From NCBI RefSeq assembly GCF_000013885.1, contig NC_007964.1:2218001-2282000 (forward strand): a DNA stretch of 64,000 nt. The letters are read 5' to 3'. Below, in pieces: positions 8,198-15,817 of this stretch. Under the pieces are notes generated by a model that had not been told where the DNA came from, did no database searches, and was given only the letters and a program-made list of their open reading frames with translations. This DNA is from Nitrobacter hamburgensis X14 (GTDB lineage Bacteria > Pseudomonadota > Alphaproteobacteria > Rhizobiales > Xanthobacteraceae). The translations under genes and the position numbers were made by a program. Numbering within the stretch: position 1 is the first letter of the stretch; each line of letters begins with the position of its first letter.

Positions 8198-10406
8198 AGC
8201 CGCGTATCACCGGCTTCATCCGAAGATCCGTCGTTGGATTCGTGATCAGGGATGGGACGAGCTCCGCGAAATCCAGGCGCGGACGATCGTCGCCGTGCTC
8301 GAAAGCGATCGCGATGTCCTGATCGCGGCGTCCACCGCCGCGGGAAAGACCGAAGCCGCTTTCCTTCCGATATTGACGTCGATCGCCGACCGCAAGGCCT
8401 CGGGATTTGCCGTCCTCTACATCAGTCCGCTGAAGGCCCTCATCAACGACCAATTCCGGCGTCTCGAAGAGCTCTCCGAGAGTATGGAGATCCCGGTCGT
8501 CAAATGGCATGGCGATGCGCCCCAGTCCGAAAAGAAGAAGGCCATGGCGAAGCCGGACGGCATCGCTCTGATCACACCGGAATCGATCGAGGCGATGCTG
8601 GTCCGCCGGCCGGCGGACGCGAGGCGCCTGCTGTCTTCGGCCGAGTTCATCGTGATCGACGAAGTTCATGCGTTCCTGCAGGGGCCGCGTGGGCTCCACG
8701 TTGCCAGTCTGCTCCGCCGCATCGATGCGATGTCGGAACGGCCGGCCCGGCGGATCGGACTGTCCGCGACGATCGGCGACCTCGATCAGGCGGCCGCATG
8801 GCTTCGACCGACCGATCCGCAGCACGTCGAGCGACTTAAAGCCAAATCGGACGCACCGGAGCTTCGCCTCCAGGTCAGGGGATATATCGAGCCTCCGGAT
8901 CTTGATGACCCGGACCACGCCGAAGGCGGTGCGGAAGGCGCAGGCGACATGCCTCATCGGATAGCGCTCGACTATATCGCAGACCACCTGTTCGAGAAGC
9001 TGCGTGGCGAGAACAATCTCGTCTTCGGTGGATCGCGCCGGACTGTGGAATCCGCCGCCGATCGGCTCCGGCTCAGGTCCGAGAAGTCGAACGTCCCCAA
9101 TGAATTCTATCCGCATCATGGGAGCCTTTCGAAGGTCCTGCGCGAAGAACTCGAGGAACGCCTGAAAGACGGGAAGCTCCCGACGACGGCGGTCTGCACG
9201 TCCACGCTCGAACTCGGGGTCGATATCGGCTCGGTGAAGTCGGTGGCGCAGATAGGCGCGCCGCGGTCCCTGGCTTCGCTGAGGCAGAGGTTGGGGCGCA
9301 CCGGTAGGCGCCGAGGGACGCCGTCGGTTCTGCGGATCTATCTGAGAGAGCCGGAAATAACGCAGAAGTCCGGCATCATGGACCGGCTCCGACCGAACAC
9401 GATCAGGTCGGTCGCAGTGGTCCAGCTACTGCTCAAAGAATTCGTCGAGGAGGCGGGTGCAGCTCCGGAAATCGCGTCCACACTGATCCATCAGGTCTTG
9501 TCGGTGATCACGGAGCGCGGTGGCATCCGGCCGAAGCCGCTCTTCGATCTGCTGTGCGGTCCCGGCCCATTTTCTTCGGTCGGACCTTCTGACTTCGCGA
9601 ACCTGCTGCGGCATCTGGCGACCAAGGAGGTCAGGTTCATTGAGCAGGCTCCGGACGGCACTCTGATGCTGGCGCAAGAGGGTGAGAAGACAGTCCAGTC
9701 GCGCAGCTTTTTTGCCGTTTTCGAGTCGAGTGAAGAGTGGCGCCTGACGGTCGGGGGCCGAAGTTTGGGGACGCTGCCGATCACGTACCCGGTCCATAAG
9801 GACGGCCTCGTCGTGTTCGCCGGGCAGAGATGGATCATCCATGATCTGGATGAGCAAACGAAGACATTGGTGGTTGCGCCCCATCCGGGCGGCGTCGTGC
9901 CGCGGTTCGAACCGTCTGCCGGCGAACCCGCCCATGATCGCCTGATCGCCGAGATGCGGGCGGTCTACCTGACAGATGATATCCCGCCTTACCTGGACGA
10001 GAAAGCCCAGGAGTTGCTGGCCGAAGGAAGGACGACCTTCCGGCTATTGCGCCTCGACCACCGCTCGCTCGTCTCCGAGGACCGCGACATGCACGTATTC
10101 CTTTGGAAAGGATCGCAAGTGACTGCCGTTTTCAGCGCGGCCCTTGCGATGGCGGGTCTCGCGTCCGGAGTTCACGATCTGGGCGTGTCGGTCTCCAAGA
10201 TAAAGGAGTTGGAGTTGCGGCCTATCTTGGCGACGCTCGCGCAGATGCACGAATTGGACCCCGCTGACGTCGCGGATTTCGTTGCCAACATCAAGGTCGG
10301 AAAATTCCGCGAGGCCGTACCAGATGACCTCGCGCGAGGATTGTGGGCGCAGCAGAACCGGAAGGCGATTTTGGCGGTCGCGCCATGTGCAGGCCTTCTA
10401 GCGTGA
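8166..10406 (+). CDS. sngC: DEAD/DEAH-box helicase (Lhr-like SF2), Shango SngC-like
   Basis: A 746-residue superfamily 2 helicase. Motif I is ASTAAGKTEAAFLP (about residues 55-68), motif Ib IALITPES, motif II IVIDEVHAF (about 163-171), motif III GLSATIGD, motif V STLELGVDIGSV and motif VI RQRLGRTGRR. The long C-terminal region after the second RecA domain resembles Lhr-like helicases. It is the third gene of the operon, in frame and intact. Shango combines exactly this trio of TerB protein, ATPase and helicase. No nuclease domain is visible in any of the three, so a partner such as the upstream RecB-like nuclease is possible but unproven. Confidence 0.82.
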   Translation: MSSPASASGLEAAYHRLHPKIRRWIRDQGWDELREIQARTIVAVLESDRDVLIAASTAAGKTEAAFLPILTSIADRKASGFAVLYISPLKALINDQFRRLEELSESMEIPVVKWHGDAPQSEKKKAMAKPDGIALITPESIEAMLVRRPADARRLLSSAEFIVIDEVHAFLQGPRGLHVASLLRRIDAMSERPARRIGLSATIGDLDQAAAWLRPTDPQHVERLKAKSDAPELRLQVRGYIEPPDLDDPDHAEGGAEGAGDMPHRIALDYIADHLFEKLRGENNLVFGGSRRTVESAADRLRLRSEKSNVPNEFYPHHGSLSKVLREELEERLKDGKLPTTAVCTSTLELGVDIGSVKSVAQIGAPRSLASLRQRLGRTGRRRGTPSVLRIYLREPEITQKSGIMDRLRPNTIRSVAVVQLLLKEFVEEAGAAPEIASTLIHQVLSVITERGGIRPKPLFDLLCGPGPFSSVGPSDFANLLRHLATKEVRFIEQAPDGTLMLAQEGEKTVQSRSFFAVFESSEEWRLTVGGRSLGTLPITYPVHKDGLVVFAGQRWIIHDLDEQTKTLVVAPHPGGVVPRFEPSAGEPAHDRLIAEMRAVYLTDDIPPYLDEKAQELLAEGRTTFRLLRLDHRSLVSEDRDMHVFLWKGSQVTAVFSAALAMAGLASGVHDLGVSVSKIKELELRPILATLAQMHELDPADVADFVANIKVGKFREAVPDDLARGLWAQQNRKAILAVAPCAGLLA

Positions 10407-10426
10407 AGACACCCGAGCCCCATCAA

Positions 10427-10451
10427 GGCATGGGGTTGAAACTTGCCTTGG
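10427..10451. repeat. 25-bp diverged direct repeat, copy 1
   Basis: GGCATGGGGTTGAAACTT followed by GCCTTGG. The second copy at 11523-11547 differs by one base. Similarity continues weakly for about 80 bases beyond each copy. On the minus strand both encode a peptide ending in SFNPMP. Confidence 0.6.
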
Positions 10452-10537
10452 ACGCCAGAGGGGCAGCCTCTGCTTGGCGGACCGGCTGCGTGATGGTCAC
10501 TCTGAAATCGCTTTCGACCTTCGGCATCCTGCCAGCC

Positions 10538-10750
10538 ATGGATCCGGCCAAAGTCCCGGAGGAGTTCAGGGAACCAGTCCACCAAGCGATCGAGCGCGCG
10601 CTCGACGCAGCATTCCGAGAGAGCCCGATATCCGTCATCGACCACTGTCGGAACGCCATGACGGTCTTGGTGTCACGCTGGCCGGTAGCTAATGGCCATC
10701 ACCGATCGATCATGGCGGACGACCTCGCTAAAGCGGGTTCGCTGATTTCC
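10538..10750 (+). pseudogene. Fragment of an unrecognised gene
   Basis: An open segment beginning MDPAKVPEEFREPVHQAIER and continuing through SVIDHCRNAMTVLVSRW to about AKAGSLI. It has amphipathic, protein-like composition, but the frame then runs into transposase debris, so any original 3' part has been lost. I do not recognise the family. It follows the helicase gene and could be the relic of another island gene. Confidence 0.35.
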
Positions 10751-10821
10751 GATTCAGGACGGGATTCACAAATCACGCGAATAATGCGAGTCCTATGTCG
10801 CGATAGCGAGGGGGGCGAAGC

Positions 10822-11105
10822 ATGGCGCGAGCCTACAGCCAGGATTTGCGTGATCGTGTACGGTAGCGCCCCGAAAGGCGAGCGGCTTCGCGCCGGCGTT
10901 CCTCACGGCCAATGGAAAACGACGACCTTCATCGGCGCGCTGCGACAGAGCGGAATGGTCGCGCCGATGGTCCTCGACGGGCCGATCAACGGCGTCTGGT
11001 TCCATGCCTACATCGAGCAGGTCCTGGTTCCCGAACTGCGGCCCGGCGACATCGTTATCATGGACAATCTCGGCAGCCATAAGGGCGCCGGCGTGCGCGC
11101 TTCTT
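10822..11105 (+). pseudogene. IS630-family transposase remnant with internal deletion
   Basis: The start MARAYSQDLRDRV at 10822 is typical of IS630 transposases of this group. It meets a stop at once, and in the next frame the sequence jumps to the DDE catalytic domain (YGSAPKGERLRAGVPHGQWK, then RPGDIVIMDNLGSHKGAGVR). Roughly 150-180 residues between the two parts are missing, as is the C-terminal catalytic segment. It cannot encode an active enzyme. Confidence 0.75.
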
Positions 11106-11522
11106 TCGCAGATGCAGGCGGAACGCGCTTCCGCGAGGTCAATGGCTTCCTCAACCTTCGCCTCGGCGGCGGGGGAAAGCGCGCCGCTCGCGCCGCTCTC
11201 GAGGACGATTACCGCGTCTGAGATCTCAGAAGAGGCCGCGAAGGATTGGCTCACGCGGAGAGCCGGCGAGCGTGGCGCCAAGGGGGGCGAGGGTAGCGCA
11301 GGACAGGCCTCTCGTCGGCAAAAAGGGGGCTTCTGAGCAGCTTTTGGATGCGTACCCGGAGACGCGGTTGATCGTCTCCGGCCGTGCGGCCCGACCGAGA
11401 CGACCATGTCCCTCGGAGTGCCCGGACAGGCTGATCAAGCAGCGATGACGGCTTAGCTTCCTATCGCTCCCGAACCACGGAAAATAGAAACGAGGCCACC
11501 TTGAGCGTCCGTCGGCCAAGGA

Positions 11523-11547
11523 GGCATGGGGTTGAAACTTTCCTTGG
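11523..11547. repeat. 25-bp diverged direct repeat, copy 2
   Basis: GGCATGGGGTTGAAACTT followed by TCCTTGG, one mismatch to 10427-10451. On the minus strand this encodes a peptide containing KESFNPMP, paralleling KASFNPMP at copy 1. Confidence 0.6.
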
Positions 11548-11736
11548 CGCCTTTGCCTGGCGGATCATCTAGACTGAGGTCGTCGCCAGCGGTGATGATC
11601 ACTCTAGCGTCGCGGAGTTTTGCGCGGTCCCGCATTTGGATCGCAAGGTCCACTTACCGCGAGAAGCCGCGCGATCGCGAGGGCGAGGCATCTGAACGGC
11701 CTCGCCCGGCTGCGAAACAGGCTGCCGCCTATACGC

Positions 11737-11907
11737 CAGTGACAAATTTCAGTCTGGACCTCATGCAGCGCCAGTGACGAATTGAAGTCTCGGAACAGCA
11801 GTGGATCTCTACGGCGCAAAGGCGCAAGAGCTGCCGGCGCACCGAAAGGTCAATCGGATCAATAGAGCCGGTGACAAAATCAACCCCAGCCTCAGTGACA
11901 AAATCAA
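11737..11907. repeat. Four imperfect GTGACAAA-type repeats
   Basis: CCAGTGACAAATTTCA near 11737, CCAGTGACGAATTGAA near 11771, GTGACAAAATCAA at 11871-11883 and the same 13 bases at 11895-11907. Repeated short motifs of this sort form the ends of some IS21-like elements. No matching transposase is present, so this is probably a terminus relic. Confidence 0.4.
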
Positions 11908-12054
11908 ACGCGAACGACAGACCTCGTGCCGTGTCGCGGACTGACTGTGATAGAATTCGCATAAGGTATATTATGGAATATAATCCGACAGTGGTTCGTT
12001 TGACATATAAAGTAATAAAATCAGATGCTTATGCGCCGGAATAGAATTGCTCAC

Positions 12055-12381
12055 TCAGATTTGGCGCGGTCCAAACAGTATAATGGCGGCTCCTAGCAGG
12101 CAGATTGCCGCGCCGGTGAGATCCCACCTGTCTGGTCGCAGGCCCTCCACAGACCAGAGCCAGCCAAGCGATGCGATTATGTAAACACCGCCGTAAGCCG
12201 CGTATGCGCGGCCAGCAGCTTCGCTATCGACCAATGTCAGCAGATACGCGAACAGCGCCAAGGAAACCATTCCCGGCGCGAGCCACCAGACCGACTTTCC
12301 AAGACGCAACCAGGCCCAGAATGCGAAGCAACCGGCGATTTCCGCAACGGCGGCACCAACGTACGCAGCAGATGTTATCAC
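12055..12381 (-). CDS. ynfA: YnfA family (UPF0060) small membrane protein
   Basis: A small inner-membrane protein with four hydrophobic helices, of the DMT-like UPF0060 family. Diagnostic stretches are AEIAGCFAFWAWLRLGKS, RAYAAYGGVYIIASLGWLW and DLTGAAICLLGAAIILFGP. The open frame extends upstream to 12456, but a GTG at 12381 gives 108 residues, the family norm, and removes a polar N-terminus unlike the family, so I use it. The ribosome-binding site is weak. It stands alone between IS debris and a divergent acyl-CoA synthetase gene. Substrate unknown. Confidence 0.9.
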   Translation of the reverse strand: MITSAAYVGAAVAEIAGCFAFWAWLRLGKSVWWLAPGMVSLALFAYLLTLVDSEAAGRAYAAYGGVYIIASLGWLWSVEGLRPDRWDLTGAAICLLGAAIILFGPRQI

Positions 12382-12563
12382 TCTGATCTTTCTTGTCAGG
12401 CCAAGGGTTACATGTGATCGGGTTGACCCTTGTCGCGGCGTTTCCACGGATTTCAATTGGGGTCTGAAATAACAAGGAGTTGGTTAGTCCTCGACCTCCA
12501 TTTTCTTACGTGGATAGAGTAAAATACCAAAAGTCCTTCGCAAGATTTTGAAGGGTAACGGAT

Positions 12564-14207
12564 ATGGTAGAAAATCAATACCATGACGGTTTGGACAAAA
12601 ACTCCGCCAACTTCATACCGCTGTCGCCGCTGAGCTTCCTTGAACGAAGCGCTGTGGTGTATCCCGGCCTGCCGAGCGCGGTTTACGAAGGGCGCGTCTT
12701 TACCTGGGCTGAGACCTATGAGCGCTGCCGGCGCTTCGCGTCGTTCCTGAGCAGTCGCGGAGTTAAGCGCGGCGATACCGTCGCGGCGATGCTGCCAAAC
12801 ATCCCGGCAATGAACGAGGTGCATTTCGCCGTGCCGATGACGGGCGCCGTTCTCAACGCGCTCAATATCCGCCTCGAGGCGGCCTCCCTCGCCTTCATGC
12901 TGGATCACGGCGGCGCCAAGGTCATTCTGGTCGACCCTGAATTCTCCGGCGTTATCGCTGAGGCGCTGGCGCTGATGACCTGCCCGAAACCCTTTGTGAT
13001 CGACGTGGACGACGCGGCCTTTTCAGGCGGCGAGCGCATCGGCGCGATCGAATACGAGGCGGCTGTCGCCGCGGGCGATCCGGGTTTCGTTGCCGTTTTC
13101 CCGCAGGACGAATGGGACGCGATCGCGCTGAGCTACACCTCCGGCACCACGGGCAATCCGAAGGGAGTCGTCACCCATCACCGCGGCGCCTACCTCAATG
13201 CCATCAGCAACGTTCTGGCCGGCGGATTGGGACAGCATCCCTCCTATCTCTGGACCCTGCCCATGTTTCACTGCAATGGCTGGTGCTTCCCGTGGGCGAT
13301 TGCCGCGACGGCGGGCGTGAACGTCTGCCTGCGCAAGGTCGACCCCGTCAGGATTTTCGAGCTGATTCAGAAACACGGCGTCACCCACATGTGCGGCGCT
13401 CCGATCGTCTACAACACCCTGATCAACGCGCCCGGCGCGCCCAAGGGCAATGCTGCCCGCCCGATCGTCGGGCTGATCGCCGGCGCCGCGCCGCCCGTCG
13501 CCGTGCTTGAGGGCGCGGAAAGCATCGGCATCAAGCTGACCCATGTCTACGGGCTGACGGAGACCTACGGCCCCGCCTCGGTCTGCGCCGAACAGCCGGG
13601 CTGGGGCGCCCTTCCCGCCGACCAGCGCGCGCAACTTAAGCGGCGCCAGGGCGTGTGCTATCCGTTGCAGGAAGCGATCACGGTCCTCGATCCCGAAACG
13701 ATGCGCGAGGTGCCGCGCGACGGCGAGACCATCGGCGAGGTCATGTTCCGCGGCAACATCGTGATGAAGGGCTATCTCAAGAACGAGACGGCGACCAACG
13801 AGGCCTTTGCCGGCGGCTGGTTTCATACCGGCGATCTCGGAGTGCTCGATGAGCAGGGCTACGTCATCATCAAGGATCGCTCCAAGGACATCATCATTTC
13901 CGGCGGCGAAAACATCTCCTCGGTCGAGGTCGAGGACATCCTTTACAAGCACCCGGCCGTGCTGCTCGCCGCCGTCGTCGCCAAGCCCGACGCCAAGTGG
14001 GGCGAGGTGCCTTGCGCCTTCGTCGAACTGAAGGACGGTGCACGCGCCACCGAGGCGGAGATCATCGCCCATTGCCGCGAGCGAATGCCGGGATTCAAGA
14101 CGCCGAAGGCCGTGGTGTTCGGGACGATTCCGAAGACCTCGACCGGCAAGATCCAGAAGTTCCTGCTGCGCAATCAGGTCAATTCGGCGAAGGCGATCTC
14201 GGCGTGA
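12564..14207 (+). CDS. Acyl-CoA synthetase (AMP-dependent, medium/long-chain fatty acid type)
   Basis: A 547-residue ANL-superfamily ligase that activates a carboxylic acid to its CoA thioester through an acyl-adenylate. Motif A3 is SYTSGTTGNPKGVVTHHRG, A5 is VYGLTETYGPAS, A7 is GGWFHTGDLGVLDEQGYV, A8 is KDRSKDIIISGGENISSVEVE, and the catalytic lysine motif is IPKTSTGKIQKF near the C-terminus. All are intact, so it should be active. It resembles AlkK/DmdB-type enzymes acting on medium-chain or methylthio acids, but the substrate cannot be read from sequence. It converges with the MBL hydrolase, with four bases between stops. Confidence 0.9.
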   Translation: MVENQYHDGLDKNSANFIPLSPLSFLERSAVVYPGLPSAVYEGRVFTWAETYERCRRFASFLSSRGVKRGDTVAAMLPNIPAMNEVHFAVPMTGAVLNALNIRLEAASLAFMLDHGGAKVILVDPEFSGVIAEALALMTCPKPFVIDVDDAAFSGGERIGAIEYEAAVAAGDPGFVAVFPQDEWDAIALSYTSGTTGNPKGVVTHHRGAYLNAISNVLAGGLGQHPSYLWTLPMFHCNGWCFPWAIAATAGVNVCLRKVDPVRIFELIQKHGVTHMCGAPIVYNTLINAPGAPKGNAARPIVGLIAGAAPPVAVLEGAESIGIKLTHVYGLTETYGPASVCAEQPGWGALPADQRAQLKRRQGVCYPLQEAITVLDPETMREVPRDGETIGEVMFRGNIVMKGYLKNETATNEAFAGGWFHTGDLGVLDEQGYVIIKDRSKDIIISGGENISSVEVEDILYKHPAVLLAAVVAKPDAKWGEVPCAFVELKDGARATEAEIIAHCRERMPGFKTPKAVVFGTIPKTSTGKIQKFLLRNQVNSAKAISA

Positions 14208-14211
14208 TCCG

Positions 14212-15015
14212 TCAAGCTGGATCGATCTCCAGCCGCATCCCGTCGTAGGCGGGTACGACATTTGCCGGCAGCTCGTGACGCAGCGTCTCGTAGTCCAGGT
14301 CGGAGTGCATGTTGGTAATGACGGCGCGCTTCGGCTTGAAGCGGTCGATCCACGACAACGCATCTGCAACGCTGAAATGGCTGGGGTGTTGCTTGTAGCG
14401 CAGACCGTCGACGATCCACAGATCGAGGTTTTCAAGCGCCGGCCAGCTTTCATGCGGAATATCATGCAAATCGGGCGTATAGGCAGCGTTGCCGATCCGA
14501 TAGCCCAGCGCCGGAATGCTGCCGTGCTGTACGAGGAAGGCCGACAGTGTGAGCGCGCCGCCCTTGCCGTCGATGATTTGGCTTTCGCCAGCTTCGATCG
14601 CGCGTTGCTCCAGGATCGGAGGATAGAAGCTGCCTTCGGGCGATTCGAAGCAATACGAGAATCGCTGCATGACATCCGCAGCAGTGGATCGATTGAGATA
14701 CACCGGGATCCGCCGGTGTTGATACAAGACGACCGAACGCAGATCGTCGATCCCGTGGGTCTGGTCGGCGTGTTCGTGGGTGAGAAACACCGCATCGATG
14801 TGATCGACATTGGCGTCGATCAACTGCTCGCGCAGGTCGGGCGAGGTGTCGATCACAACACGCGTGGTCCCCTGCTCCGACGTGCGCTCGACCATCAGCG
14901 AACAGCGGCGGCGGCGGTTCTTCGGATTTTTCGGATCGCAGGCGCCCCAGCCCAGCGCCGGACGTGGCACGCCGGCGGACGATCCGCAACCCAAGACGGT
15001 CAGCGTCACCGTCAT
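14212..15015 (-). CDS. MBL-fold metallo-hydrolase, PhnP-like
   Basis: A 267-residue metallo-beta-lactamase-fold hydrolase. LTVLGCGSSAGVPRP begins the fold, THEHADQTHGIDDL is the HxHxDH metal motif, and IVDGLRY with the HFSVADALSW segment supplies later ligands. GWGACDPKNPKNRRRRCSL is the PhnP/RNase Z-like N-terminal pattern. PhnP is a cyclic phosphodiesterase, but no phn genes are nearby, so the physiological substrate is unknown. Its start overlaps the tatD stop (ATGA), making it the last gene of the dacF-tmk-holB-metG-tatD group. Confidence 0.88.
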   Translation of the reverse strand: MTVTLTVLGCGSSAGVPRPALGWGACDPKNPKNRRRRCSLMVERTSEQGTTRVVIDTSPDLREQLIDANVDHIDAVFLTHEHADQTHGIDDLRSVVLYQHRRIPVYLNRSTAADVMQRFSYCFESPEGSFYPPILEQRAIEAGESQIIDGKGGALTLSAFLVQHGSIPALGYRIGNAAYTPDLHDIPHESWPALENLDLWIVDGLRYKQHPSHFSVADALSWIDRFKPKRAVITNMHSDLDYETLRHELPANVVPAYDGMRLEIDPA

Positions 15016-15803
15016 GCGGACGTTTCCACAGGCGGCACCTTGGAGAACAGCCGGAAGAAATTCTCCGTGGTCTGCCGTGAAATCTCCTCAACGGAGACGC
15101 CGCGCGTATCGGCCAGCACCTTCGCGGTCTCGACGACGTAAGACGGCTCGTTGCGCTTGCCGCGAAATTTGCCGGGCGCAAGATATGGCGCGTCGGTCTC
15201 GACGAGAATGCGGTCCTTGGGCAATTCGGCGGCGAGCGCGCGCAACGCATCGGATTTCTTGAAGGTCAGAATTCCGGTGAAGCCGATATACAGTCCAAGC
15301 GCGACCACCTTCATCGCGAGCTCACGGCCGCCGGTGTAGCAATGCAGCACCGCGCGGAACGCACCCTTCGCCATTTCCTCCTCGAGGATATGGCCGCAAT
15401 CCTCATCCGCCTCGCGGGTGTGGATCACTAGCGGCAAACCGGTGGCGCGAGCGGCGGCGATGTGGGTGTGGAATCCCCGCGCCTGCGCGTCGCGAGAGCC
15501 GTGCTCGTAGAAATAATCCAGTCCCGCCTCGCCCAGCGCGACGACCTTTGGATTTTTCGTCAGCGCGATCAGCTCACTCGCAGTAACGCCATCCTCTTCA
15601 TCGGCGTGATGCGGATGGGTACCGACCGAACAGTAGACATTTTGGAAGCGTTCCGCGATCGCGAGCAGTTTCGCCTGCTCTCTCACCCGGGTCGAGATCG
15701 TCACCATGCGGCTGACGCCCGCCGCTTCCGCGCGCGAAACGATTCCGTCGAGATCATCGGCGAAATCCGGAAAATCGAGGTGGCAGTGACTGTCGACAAG
15801 CAT
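15012..15803 (-). CDS. tatD: TatD-family metal-dependent DNase/hydrolase
   Basis: A 263-residue TIM-barrel amidohydrolase-like nuclease. Metal ligands are visible as DSHCHLDFP at the N-terminus, ALGEAGLDYFY, LVIHTREADED, AVLHCYTGG and VETDAPYLAPGKFRGKRNEP near the C-terminus. TatD/YcfH proteins have 3'-5' DNase activity in repair and DNA clearance. Here it sits 14 bases downstream of metG in the same orientation, a widespread pairing. Complete and of normal length. Confidence 0.93.
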   Translation of the reverse strand: MLVDSHCHLDFPDFADDLDGIVSRAEAAGVSRMVTISTRVREQAKLLAIAERFQNVYCSVGTHPHHADEEDGVTASELIALTKNPKVVALGEAGLDYFYEHGSRDAQARGFHTHIAAARATGLPLVIHTREADEDCGHILEEEMAKGAFRAVLHCYTGGRELAMKVVALGLYIGFTGILTFKKSDALRALAAELPKDRILVETDAPYLAPGKFRGKRNEPSYVVETAKVLADTRGVSVEEISRQTTENFFRLFSKVPPVETSA

Positions 15804-15817
15804 CGGCGGTTATCGGT

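Larger units (their letters stand above)
11106..12054. other. Gene-poor debris at the right edge of the defence island
   Basis: No convincing intact gene in about 950 bases. It holds the second 25-bp repeat copy (11523-11547) and, at 11737-11907, four imperfect copies of a (C/T)CAGTGAC-AATT-like or GGTGACAAAATCAA motif of the kind seen in multi-repeat IS termini. The last 100 bases before ynfA are AT-rich. Confidence 0.5.

Noticed and set aside
6866..10406. BREX type 2/6 fragment (BrxD plus BrxHI-like helicase)
   Set aside because: The ATPase shares the DUF2791 domain with BrxD, but no BrxZ/PglZ, PglX methylase, BrxC or BrxA is present and a TerB_N/TerB_C protein leads the operon, which fits Shango better.
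10343..11221. Single 292-residue protein downstream of the helicase gene
   Set aside because: The frame joins the out-of-frame helicase end, an unknown fragment and an IS630 DDE remnant; it is a chance fusion, not one gene.
13023..14810. 595-residue minus-strand open frame across the acyl-CoA synthetase gene
   Set aside because: It is antisense to a gene with complete catalytic motifs and to the MBL gene in another frame; its composition is typical of a GC-rich shadow.
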